Shown: piece by piece, positions 48,061 to 58,399 of the stretch
Layout of the letters: each line of letters starts with the position of its first letter
Position numbering within the stretch: position 1 is the first letter of the stretch
DNA from: Capsicum annuum
Lineage: Eukaryota > Streptophyta > Magnoliopsida > Solanales > Solanaceae
Direction of reading: 5' to 3'
DNA: 64,000 bases
Assembly (NCBI RefSeq): GCF_002878395.1
Contig: NC_061118.1
Coordinates: 84,594,673 to 84,658,672 of the forward strand
Program-made: the position numbers and the translations under genes
The notes under the pieces: model-generated
What the model was told of the DNA's origin: nothing
Seen by the model: the letters and a program-made list of their open reading frames with translations, nothing else
Databases searched by the model: none

Positions 48061-50281
48061 TCATGAATTCTCAGCATGGGGGGCCTCAAAATGGGCTCCA
48101 CTCTCATTAATAGTGGTTCCAGAGGTGATCGAAATTCTCATATCAGCAGTGGCACTGACGGTGGTCAATTCTCTCAATGGTACCTCTGGTAGTGGAGCGA
48201 TACTCCCATCTAAATCCATTGTAACTACAAATGTCATATTAAACACTTGAGAGCTACCATCTTCTGCCGTTATTTCATGGACCCTCGTCTGATGGTCTCA
48301 TGATGAATCAATACTAGCCACCTTGGCTACCTTAATCTTTTTGTCCTTTGTTCTCTTTCTATTTTTTCTTGACATATAACCATTTTCTTCTTATAAAATT
48401 GTTTTTTTTCCTTGGTCCCTCAAATATTTGGCACCTCCTCTCTAAGATCTCCTTAATAATAAGGTATGTTGGGAATAGCCGTGCATACATATCCTTTATC
48501 ACAGCTTAAACCACATCCATCTCCTCATACACTACCAAATTAGTGGCTTGGACACTTAGTAATATCTGGATAATTTTCCTTTCAAACCCATCAAACTATG
48601 TTTGCGTACCCTTAATCTCACTCTAGATCCCTTTCTTGACCCATGGGTGTACCCCTACTCAATATTCATCACCTTACACTCAAGGATGCGAAATCTCTTT
48701 AGCACATTTTCCAGGAAGGACTGCAGGAATAAAGCATATCTAGTGGGATCTCTCCTAGAGTGAATGGTCTCACCAGAGAAGGTGGGGTCGAAATCTTTAA
48801 AGTACCAACTATATCTATCGAGGTGTGAGGCTCATACTAGGTAGTCTCAGTGGGGGTATCACCTATATCGGTGAACCCCAAAGTATTAATGTCGTTCCCT
48901 TAAACCTGAAATGCCTCCTAGAGTAAAGTAGCCCCCACCTTTGCCTTCAAAATAGGGTCAACATAATCTCAAATCAAACCCAAATCAATGGTCCTCCAAA
49001 CTTGAAAGAACTGATCCACACCAGGGATCTCTCGAATTCCTTAATCTAGACATAATAACATGAATAGGAACAAGAAGTCTAAAGTTGTATCCGTGCTCAC
49101 CGCCTGATCAAGAATATCTTGAGCTATAATTTTTTCTACTTCAGTATCGTATCCCTCCATGATTCTTGCAACCAATGTAGATCAATCAGGACTCAACATA
49201 TTATCCCCATATGTAAGACTCAAATGATGATGCACTAGTATCCATCAAGCCTTCACTATAAAGTTCAGACTGCCCTTTTTGATCTACGTCTAAGGACCAA
49301 CCATCTAAGGTGCCTTCTCCTATGCCATATCAATAATCTCAGCCATCCACCAAAAGTGAGTAAAATTATTTTCTGACTCATTTATTTTGTCTTTACCTTT
49401 TGTATTTCATCCATACGATGATCAATCTCTGCAGTGTTAGTCGGCAACTGGAAATCTTGGCCATGCAAGAATATAGAGATAGTCTGAGTTGAGATGTTCA
49501 CCCAAACACCTCTGATCATAACGACAACTAATGGCCATAACCCTTACACAATCTCCACTATAACCGCTTTCACTCTATCTAATAAGCTGCATAAATTCTA
49601 GACCATCGTTGTGCTATATTATTCTGAAGATATAATCATCCACTTAAAAAGGTATTTTTTGAATCGAGCCTCAAAGTTAGGAATCTCAGACATATCTGTA
49701 GTACTCAATTAGGGCTTTAAGTAGAACCCTCTTTTTAGTCTTTGGGTGAAAGGGGTGATGGCATTATCTCACTTTTATAGTTCCTGCATCCTAGGGTACC
49801 TCCACCGGTTAATGATGGGCACTGGGATGATCTCAATTTGTATTGGCTCAGTAATATGAGGAGAAGGTGGTACCTCAATTAGGTTGTCACTAGATTCGCT
49901 CTCTTCCCCCTCCACCTTATTTTTTGACCCCTCATCCTTAGATTTCACATTCTCTAACCCACTATTTGCATCATCAGCTTCCTTATCCTTATCCTCAGGG
50001 CTAGAATTTGACTCACCATTCCCTTTAAATTGGGACTGTAAGTCTGGTGGTGATTTTCTAGGATTTTCATCATTGTTCGAGTGGGCAGAGATGAGTCCTT
50101 CAATGGAGCATATTTAGAGCCCTGAGGTAGGCTCTTTCTTGGTTCCACTACCCCCTCAAGTGGATATTCTTTGATAGAGCCACTTAACTTATTATCAGTG
50201 CCATCATCCCTAAGATAACAGGTGGGGGTGGGATTTATTCTTTGGAGTTTGATTCTTGGTGGAATTATTCTTGGGTGCCAT
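48061..50281 (-). pseudogene. Decayed ORF resembling the 'putative plant transposon protein' family
   Basis: Minus strand, probable start at 50281 (MAPKNNSTKNQTPKNKSHP). An acidic Ser/Glu/Lys-rich stretch follows (GNGESNSSPEDKDKE, then SGLENVKSKDEGSKN). Next come DNAITPFTQRLKRGFY and MSEIPNFEARFKKYLFKW, then a W-x-H-H-x-LSLTYGDNMLS region and RIMEGYDTEVEKIIAQDILD near 49130. The layout (acidic head, then a conserved mid domain with a 'LSPT-x-DN-LS' type motif) recalls proteins annotated 'putative plant transposon protein' in Solanaceae, as I remember them. The function of that family is unknown. At least ten stops or frameshifts occur. The last 61 codons (48061-48246) are open. It replaces gag-pol between LTR-proximal regions of an Athila-like element. 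Confidence 0.5.
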
Positions 50282-50577
50282 TGGTACCTGTTGAAGAACA
50301 CATATTAGATAATCCTAGGAAAGTAAGGAAAACTAAGAAAAATCACAAGTATGTTGCAGCAGCTGGGCACCCTACGAGTCAAGGTATGACTTATTACCTA
50401 AGGAGACAAGTTGTATTGATACTCGTAGAGTGAAGAGAGGATATGGATCATTCACTGGTCAGGCTATGAGTCCTCCTAATGAGTCATTGTATCAGATAAC
50501 GACTCATCACCAATACTCGTAGTCTGACCAAAAACCTTTCTTGAATGTACTCCCTTTCCCAGTTACCATAGGTATAC
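50282..50577. other. Unassigned LTR-like sequence with GACTCGTAG words
   Basis: Contains repeated GACTCATC, GAGTCATTG and CTCGTAG words like those in the E and J LTRs. It is interrupted by element K at 50578 and probably continues at 55955. Perhaps part of an LTR that preceded the ORF above, but no PBS is visible. Confidence 0.4.
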
Positions 50578-52162
50578 TGATAACACTTAAATTACACTTT
50601 TGAATGGCTGTAAGCGATCAATGTCAATATAAAACCCAACTAGGTTGGGGTCAAATCCCAGAGGGAATAAGGTGTAAACACAAGTTGTTTGCGATTTAAT
50701 TCACTGATAGATTAATGTTTCCTGAAATGGGGTGTTTAAGTTTCACGAATAATTATTATTCACTTTAATTTCAATGTTTGTAATCAAGAGTTTATGAAAT
50801 AACCAGAATTATATTCACTGGGGCTTACGGTATATGATAGACGCTAAAGGTGATTCAAGATTGTCATGGTGGGTAGGATAACAAGCTATCTTTATCGATG
50901 TTATTCTCAAATATCTCTCGACCTACTTAAGCATTTAATTTACTAATCCTCTCGGACTTAGGGAATTTCTATTTATTGCCCAGATTTTACCTCAGGTTAA
51001 CCAACATTGTTACGGTGCTGATTATTAAATGAAGTATTTTTGAGTCACTATTGATAATTCACTTCCTACTATATTTGATTTCTTTCTCAAGCAAATCAAA
51101 GAAGATGTGTCTACTATTTGCAACCAACAGACATTAATTAAAGCGTCAAAATTATCAAGAAATCCTACCACCTATTGAATCTGGAATATCTAGCACCTTA
51201 TCAAGACGTAACCCTAAATCCCATAATTCAAGTTAATGGAGTTTAGCATGCCATGACGCAAAGAACGAAAGAAATAATTGAATTCATGATTTGAAAGATA
51301 AACTTACAGTGATGAATAAAAAATAGTGAATCATAGATTAGATCACAAAGGACAAATCCCCCAATACTGATAATAATCTCTCCAAATAGTTGTGTTGTTA
51401 AGACTAAAAGTAGAGAGACAAAATATCAAAGTATGTTCCCAAACTTAAAGTGTCGAATAATAATGAATAATGGTTTTCAAAAAACCCTAAAAAAAATCTT
51501 TAAATAGTTTAACCTAACTATGGAAACAAAATCAAGGTTATAGCTTTTCGTCGGAATTGACAACGACATTCGTGATAGTTTATCAAGAGTCTGACAACTT
51601 ATCACATATGTCGTTAGCTCCTATTCACTTTTGGATCTTGCTATCTAAGGTTGACAATGACGACGATGGCTTATTAGCATTTTGACGACTTATCACCAAT
51701 GTCGTTAAGACTTCTTCTCTGCTTCCATGTTCTTCCTAAGTCTGATGGTATCCTTGACGCCTTATCACCATCCTGACGCCTTATCACAAAATGTCATCAC
51801 AACTTCTCTTCAACTTCCATTCTCTGGTTAAAGATGATGTTGGCCTTGATATCTTATCACACTTTTGATGACCTATCACCAGATATCATCATAGGCTTTA
51901 AATCATGCCAAATCTCTGGTTAAGTTTGACGACAACTGTGATAGCCTATCATAGGGCTGACGACTTATCACAGATGTCGTCAACCACACTTCTCTTCAAA
52001 TTTCTCCAGATTTCAACTTCTTTACTTTTATTCTTATTGGTTCTCTATCTCATCAGCTTAAACTGTAAAATCAAACATAAAAAATACGACAAAAGTTGCT
52101 GAAGACTTTGCAATTATTCTCAGTTAAAGGCCTTAAATGTGTTCGCAATTGCTCACACATCA
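50578..52162 (-). repeat. Element K 3' LTR
   Basis: TGATAACAC to CTCACACATCA. It includes dyad words CTTATCAC/GTGATA with GACGAC and GTCGTC at 51545-51985, and a minus TATA-like box CTATTTAAAG near 51500. It is followed on the right by the interior word ACATCCTCAACTTAAAAC. Confidence 0.9.
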
Positions 52163-53639
52163 ACATCCTCAACTTAAAACAATTGCTTGTCCTCAAGTAA
52201 TTCAGCCCCAACTAAGAAAGTACATAGCACATTTGACAGCCCATTTTCCATTTAAGCTCAGGACATAGTTACCACCTCTAAGGTCAATCCAATTAAAACC
52301 AACTGCGTATACCATTGAAAAATAATAATGTAACACAAAGGACTCAAGAGATGGCATCAATCTTAGCCACAATAACCATTCATATACCAATGCTACACTA
52401 TCTAAACAAGAAAGTAGCTAGCAACGATACCAGTGTGCCCTCACAATAAAGAAACCCCCTCCTCTCATGTAAGAAACCAAAAATGTAATCGTGGGGGTCA
52501 TCAAAAGACTCTCACTCTCACAATGAAGTTTCAATCAGTGTATGCCAAGTACCATAGGCTTGCTCTTATTTTTATTACCAAGACCTTTAGATAGGCCAGC
52601 TAGGATCACTATAGGACTTCTTTTAGGCTTATAATATAAGCTGGAGCTGGTATGATATTTAAGGATATTTAGAGTGACTATGACTCCTTAACACTACACT
52701 ACTCTATTGAGGTTCACTTATTAACCTCTTTCTCTTTTTCTCTTATCTTGATCACACATATTCGAGTTGGGTTCTTTTTTTTTTTGAATAAGCACCCAAA
52801 TTTTATTCATTTTCTTTTATTCTACCCTTTTTCATACTCATTTTACACCATGCACCCCTATGATATCCACCCTCAACTTAGGATATTTGCCTAGGTCAAG
52901 GTGTACAGTGTCCAAGAAAGACCAAGGCCAAAATAGGTTCATTATGGTATAAATGGGAAGATGAAAGGTGTCATAAGAAATAAATAGTCAATTTAGGCTC
53001 AAAAAAGGGATCAAGTGGTACTATGCACACAGGGAAGGCTATTTAGTCTAAAAGTAGGTTAATCAACAAAATAGCCTATGATCCTTTCCTAACCTTCTAC
53101 CCTTCAACCATGGTAAGACTAACCAGTCAAATTTTAGCTTTGGCATACAGAGGGAATTAAGTAGTTGCTTTTACACACATAGAACACAAGTATATTGCAA
53201 GCTATCACTTATCTAGTTCATGCAATTGCTCAAAAATGATCGTCAAGCATCTAGAACTAATGCCACAACAAGATTTATAATGGTCACAAGTAAATGTAAT
53301 TCACACAGTTTTTCAAACAAAACATTGGAGAGGTGTTCAAAAATTAATAAAAAATATGTCAACTGCTTTTTGTACATGTATTTCTCCTAGTCACCATAAA
53401 ATATATTACAATAACAGACTACCCTACATCCTCAACTTAAAATCAAAGCAAAACTAAACTAAGGGTTAGAGTATACCTGGAATAGATAAACATCGGGGGT
53501 CATGGGTTGCCTCCCATGCAACACCTAATTTAACGTCACGGCATAACTCTGGTATCTTGATTACTTCAAACTTTATCAAGATACATAATGGTGATACTTT
53601 TCATCAATTCGTTCAGGCCAATGTAAATCTTGGCACATT
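52163..53639 (-). other. Element K 3' noncoding interior
   Basis: No protein. It begins with the purine-tract-side word CATCCTCAACTTA, has a T run near 52768-52784, and contains an intact version of the site (53110-53130) that solo LTR J occupies in element E. Near 53505 it has CATGGGTTGCCTCCCATGCA, a near-inverted word that recurs in element L at 56958 and 57044. Confidence 0.7.
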
Positions 53640-53864
53640 GCCCATTTACCTTGAAGGTACTGCCATCTTTGTTTTCAAGTTCCATAACTCCAGATGAGTA
53701 GACTTGACTAACTTTAAAAGGGCCTAACCACTAAGATTTTATCTTCCCTGGGAAAAAATTGAGTTTGGAGTTGAACAGAAGCACCAAGTCACCTTTTAGG
53801 AATTCTCGTTTCTTTATTCTCCAATCATGATACTTTTTATGTTGAATTTTGCACCAGGTGCCAA
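53640..53864 (-). pseudogene. Element K integrase C-terminal remnant
   Basis: On the minus strand the frame reads KKYHDWRIKKREFLKGDLVL, then LFNSKLNFFPGKIKS, one stop, WLGPFKVSQVYSSG and NKDGSTFKVNGQ. These are the last residues of Athila integrases (the 'GKL-x-SRW-x-GPF' module). It matches element L integrase at 57245-57439. The N-terminal side of the integrase is deleted; the reading passes directly from gag (junction near 53865). Confidence 0.82.
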
Positions 53865-54167
53865 TAGTGGAGGAATGATAGAACCCATTGCACCTACTCC
53901 ATCAATTCCTTAATCCTTTTTTATCAACCTTATATTGGATAGGCTGTTGACCATACCTTCTTCTGACTGGAGGTTTCTATTAAAGTTTCGCTACACTGGT
54001 GCATCAATTTGCTCTGCTCGCCTTGGGTTTTGAGGATTCAAAAATTCCTCATCAACCAAGTATTCATCATCAGGGTTCGGATGACGTACTTATTTACCCT
54101 CATTCTGTACGTTCACCTGAGCCCTGGCCAAGGCTGCCAGTCTGTCAGCCTCTTGCTGTTCTGCCAT
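53865..54167 (-). pseudogene. gag: Element K gag N-terminal remnant
   Basis: From the ATG complement ending at 54167: MAEQQEADRLAALARAQVNV, then NPDDEYLVDEEFLNPQNPRR, a stop, and GSIIPPLLAPGAKFNIKS at about 53870-53925. The last segment matches element L gag (PPTLPPSVKFDI) and is where Athila gag normally continues into its LLNMKG motif. Here it joins the integrase end instead. Three stops interrupt the frame. Two plus-strand frames of 60-65 codons over the same bases are shadows. Confidence 0.75.
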
Positions 54168-54344
54168 CCTCCCGATCAGTTGTGGTTATAGATTAATTGG
54201 TAATAACGGTTCTCTGAAACTTCTTGTCTTTGGGATAAACAACAAGGATCTTGCAATTCAACAAAAACAATAAATAAACGTAAATCTAGGAAACTTAAAT
54301 AATAGTGAATTAGTGCACACAAACTTTCAGTTTACGACCATATT

Positions 54345-54361
54345 CCCCAGCAACGGCGCCA
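54345..54361 (-). other. PBS of element K (tRNA-Asp type)
   Basis: The minus strand reads TGGCGCCGTTGCTGGGG. This matches the complement of the plant tRNA-Asp 3' end except for one base, and is the typical Athila PBS. Four T's separate it from the LTR at 54366. Confidence 0.92.
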
Positions 54362-54365
54362 TTTT

Positions 54366-55954
54366 TGATAACTCTCAAATTACACTCTTGAATGGGTGTA
54401 AGCGATCATTGTCAATATAAAACCAAACTAGGTTGGGGTCGAATCCCATAGGGAATAAGGTGTGAACCCAAGTTATTTGCGATTTTATTCACTGATAGTT
54501 TAATGTTTCCTAAAATAGGGGGTTTAAGTTTCACGAATCATTTTTTGTCACTTTAATTTCAATGTTTGTAATCAAGAGTTTATGAAATAACCATAATTAT
54601 GTTCACTAGGGCTTACGGTACATGGCAGATGCTAAAGGTGATTCAAGATTGTCATGGTGGGTAGGATAACAAGCTATTTTTTTTGATGATATGCTCAAAT
54701 GTCTCTCGACCTACTTAAACATTTAATTTCCTAATCTTCTTAGACTTAGGGAACTTATATTCACTGTCCAGATTTTACCTCAGGTTAACCAACCTTGTTA
54801 CAGCGCTGATTATTAAATGATGTATTTACTGGTCCTTGTTGATAATTCACTTCCTACTATATTTGATTTCTTTCTTAAGCAAATCAAAGCAGGTATGTCT
54901 ACTGTTTGAAACCAACAGACGTTAATTAAAGCATTAGAATTATTAAGAAATCCCTTTACCTATTGAATCTTGAATACCTAGCACCTTATCAAGACCTAAC
55001 CCTAGATCCCATAATTCAGGTTAATGGAGTTTAGCCTTTCATGACGCAAAGAATAAAACACATAATTGAATTTATAATTTGAAATATAAACTTACAGTGA
55101 TGAATAAAAAATAGTGAATCGTAGATTAGATTACAAAGGACAAATCCCCCAATACTGATAATAATCTCTCCAAATAGTTATGTTGTTAAGTCTAGAAGTA
55201 GAGAGAGAAAATATCAAAGTATGTTCCCAAACTCAAAGTGTAGAATAATAATGAATAATGGTTTTAAAAAACCTTTAAACAAAGCTTTAAATAGTTTAAC
55301 CTAATTATAGGAATAAAATCAAGGTTACAACTTTCCTCAGAATAGACGACGAAGTCCGTGATAGCTTATAAGGAGTCTTATGACTCATCACGAATGTCGT
55401 CAGCTCCTATTCACTTTTGGCTCTTTTTTTCTAAGGTTGAAGACGACGGCGGGGGATTATTAGTATTTTGATGGCTTATTACCAATATCGTCAAAACTTC
55501 TTCTCAGCTTCCATGTTCTGCCTAAGTCTGACGGTATCCTTGATGCCTTATCACCATCCTGATGCCTTATCACAAAATGTCATCATAACTTTTCTTCAAC
55601 TCCCATTCTCACGTTAAAGCTGACGTTGGCCTTGATAGCTTATCACACTTTTGATGACCTATCACTAAATCTCATCACAGGCTTTAACTTATGCCAAATC
55701 TCTAGTTAAGTCTGATGACTATTGTGATAGCCTATCATAGGGCTGGAGACTTATCACAGATGTTGTCAGCCACACTTCTCTTAAGATTTCTCCAGATTTC
55801 AACTTCTTTGCTTCCATTCTTGTTGGTTCTCTATCTCATCAGCCTAGACTGTAAAATCAAACATAAACAAATCAAAAATGACAAAATTTTCTTAAGGCTT
55901 CGCAATTATTCTCAGTAAAAGGCCTTAAATGTGTTAGCAATTGCTTACACATCA
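54366..55954 (-). repeat. Element K 5' LTR
   Basis: TGATAACTC to CTTACACATCA. It has AGGTTGGGGTCGAATCCCAT near its start, a minus TATA-like box at 55285-55294 and a dyad array at 55335-55775, in the same order as the other copy. Confidence 0.9.
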
Positions 55955-56890
55955 TCCACACTATGAGTCATATAGTGATACAATGACTCATAGTGTGAGT
56001 AGTGGTATGGCCAGAAACCAAACTTTTCTTTACACCCATGTTCCCAGTGGCTACGAATCATGTAATGACTCATAAGGTGACCCTACAAGTCATTATGAGA
56101 CTCATAGCTACTGTTACATGGGTATTTAGAGGGTTTGATCTTCAATTTTTCCCTACCCAATGGAAACTCAAAATTACCCATGGATTTCAAATATACAATA
56201 GACTCCTATTTCATCCCCATATTCAATTTTAAGAATACATTTCATTTACTCCCTTATTTAATTCACAATCAACATACTTCTCAAGAACTAGTTCATGGGT
56301 TGTCACCCTATGCCTATAATTTTTCTAAGGAATCAAAGTTTTAATCATTATATTTCATATCAACTTAAGATATAAAAAGTATCACACAATACTTACTTGA
56401 ATAGCTTTCCTGGTTCCTTTAGGATTTTTTAGATTTTCCCTAGTTCTTGAGACACACAACTTTTTGGAAGACTTGATTTTGAATTTTGATGATAGGGGAT
56501 GAACTTATAGTCTATTTTAAGAGTGGTTGGATGGTTTTAGGAATAGTGGGAGTCTCAGAAGTTTGAAATGGAAAGAGAATCAATAATGAGAATTAATAGA
56601 ACATTAATTTTGTCCAATTTGAATTGATTCGACCCGTTGGGCTGTGATGTTAGGCCCAAAGTCTTTGTAATGACTCGTGATGATAGACGATGAGTCATAT
56701 ATTCCCTCCTTTGTGACTAAAACCTTACCTAGGCTCTCTGGTAATATTGACTCAAGGTGACAAGTCATTGTCACTAACAATGACTTATTCTGAGAGTTGT
56801 CATGGCTCTAGAGAACACTTACCTAAGGGTGGTCTGTTCTCCTCCTCATCACAACTCATAGGGTCCCTTGTAGGGACTTGGAACTAGAAT
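55955..56890. other. Unassigned decayed LTR-like sequence
   Basis: Two clusters of GACTCATAG/CTATGAGTC words (55955-56110 and 56660-56870) flank a stretch with no recognisable content. Probably the continuation of 50282-50577 plus part of another LTR. Plus frames here (56002-56344) are not recognised as proteins. Confidence 0.4.
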
Positions 56891-57179
56891 TTTTTTTTGT
56901 GCAATCTCCAACCCTGGACACTGAACACACACGTTACCCCATAATGTAATAAATATAAACCATGGGTTGCTTCCCACATAGTGCTTGGTATAATATTGCG
57001 GTAAGACATGGCTAAGTTTGATCTTCAAACTTCACCAACCATCCCATGGGTTGCCTCTTATGCAATGATTGATTTAATGTTGTCGAACGATGTTGTTTCC
57101 TTGGTTATCAGACTTCACCAAGGTCCATATCAATACATACTTTCACTTCATTAGGGTTTCCAATATCGTGCTTTACCCG

Positions 57180-58310
57180 CAGCCCATTCGCCTTGAATGG
57201 GGTTCACCATTACGCTCCAGCTCAATAACACCATATAGGAATACTTAAACCATAGTGCATGGTTTATACCACCTAGACTTTAACTTGCCAGTGAATAAGT
57301 GAAGTTTTGAATTATACAATAAGACCAAATCACCAAGTTCAAATACTATTTTCTCAATTTTTTGGTCATGATACAACTTCATCTTCTTTGTATAAAGCAG
57401 AACTCTCATAAGCACGGAGCCAAAATTCATCCAACTCATTCATCTTGCTCAACCTTAACTTAGTTGCATCATGCCACTCCAAATTAAGCTTTTTCAATGC
57501 CTATAGTGCTTTGTGATCAAGTTCGTCTGACAAGTTCGTATGCCTTGACATACACAAGCTGATATGGAAAGAAACCTATGGTGGTCTTAAAAGTTGTTCG
57601 GTAAACCCACAACGCATCATCTAGATCCTTGACTAGTCCGTCCTATTGGCATCACAGTCTTCGCCAATATGGACTTCATCTCTCTATTAGAGACCTTAAC
57701 CTACCCACTTTTTTGAGGATGGTAAGGTGTTGCCACCTTATCCTTTACACCATATATTTCGAGCAGGGCCTTGAAAAGATAATTGCAAAAGTGAGACCCA
57801 CCATTACTAATAATAACACGTAGAGTGACAAATTAAGAAAATATGTTCTTTTTCAAAAACATAGCGACTCTCGACCTTCATTGTTGTGAAGTGCAACTGC
57901 CTCCACATACTTTGAAACATAGTCGATTGCCACTAGAATGTACTTCATCCATAGGAACTGACAAATGGACCCATGAAGTCAATTCCCCATACATCAAACA
58001 ACTCTAACTTTAGGATTGGTGTCATGGGGAGTATATGTCTCTGTGAAATGTTGCATTGACACTGACGTTAGTCATAAGCTTGAGCATAGTCATAAGCGTC
58101 CTTGAAGATAGTTGTCTAATAATACCCATATTTACGAGTCTTGTGGGCTTTGCGGGTTCTGTCATGATGACCCCCAACCAGTGATGAATGATAAGCCTTA
58201 ATGATGCTCATCATCTCTACCTCAGGAGAAAATCTATGAATTACACCATCCATATGAACCCGAAAGAGATAGAACTCATCCCAAAAAAATTTTCTCACCT
58301 CATGCATGAA
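57180..58310 (-). pseudogene. Element L integrase
   Basis: From 58307 down: FSPEVEMMSIIKAYHSSLVG and GHHDRTRKAHKTRKYGYY (zinc-finger side), a frame break, then PMTPILKLELFDVWGIDFMG with catalytic Asp at 57978-57980. The second catalytic residue has mutated: the SDGGS motif reads SNGGSHFCNYLF with AAT at 57803-57805. The third, Glu in SNREMKSIL, is at 57680-57682, after KALLEIYGVKDKVATPYHPQ. The C-terminal module (57245-57439) reads LGDLVLLYNSKLHLFTGKLK and SRW. Stops interrupt it in several places. Confidence 0.88.
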
Positions 58311-58399
58311 CCTCTTTCTCTACTTGAATGACAACTCTTCCAGAACAAGATCATTTTCCAAGAAGTTGGAAAATCAGCAAACTAGGGGATTAAGTCTTA

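Larger units (their letters stand above)
50578..55954 (-). mobile_element. Element K: internally deleted Athila-like element
   Basis: Two LTRs of about 1.59 kb (50578-52162 and 54366-55954) flank a 2.2-kb interior. The first 60 bases of the LTRs differ at 6 positions. The minus-strand PBS is of tRNA-Asp type. The interior keeps only a gag start (54167-53865) fused to an integrase end (about 53864-53640) plus a 3' noncoding region; protease, RT, RNase H and the integrase core are gone. Flanks TATAC and TCCAC agree at only three of five bases. Movement would have needed proteins from an intact Athila relative. Confidence 0.88.

Noticed and set aside
49884..50117. 77-codon plus frame rich in Ser, Leu and Phe
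   Set aside because: Shadow of the acidic Ser/Glu-rich minus-strand ORF of element E; the composition is its complement.
53999..54196. Plus-strand frames of 60-65 codons
   Set aside because: Shadows of the gag remnant of element K, which matches Athila gag on the minus strand.
54345..54361. tRNA-Asp 3' end sequence on the plus strand, possible tRNA gene
   Set aside because: Only the last 17 bases match; it is a primer binding site next to an LTR end. No cloverleaf upstream.
50573..55959. TATAC/TCCAC as target duplication of element K
   Set aside because: Only three of five bases agree; could be mutated but is not evidence by itself.
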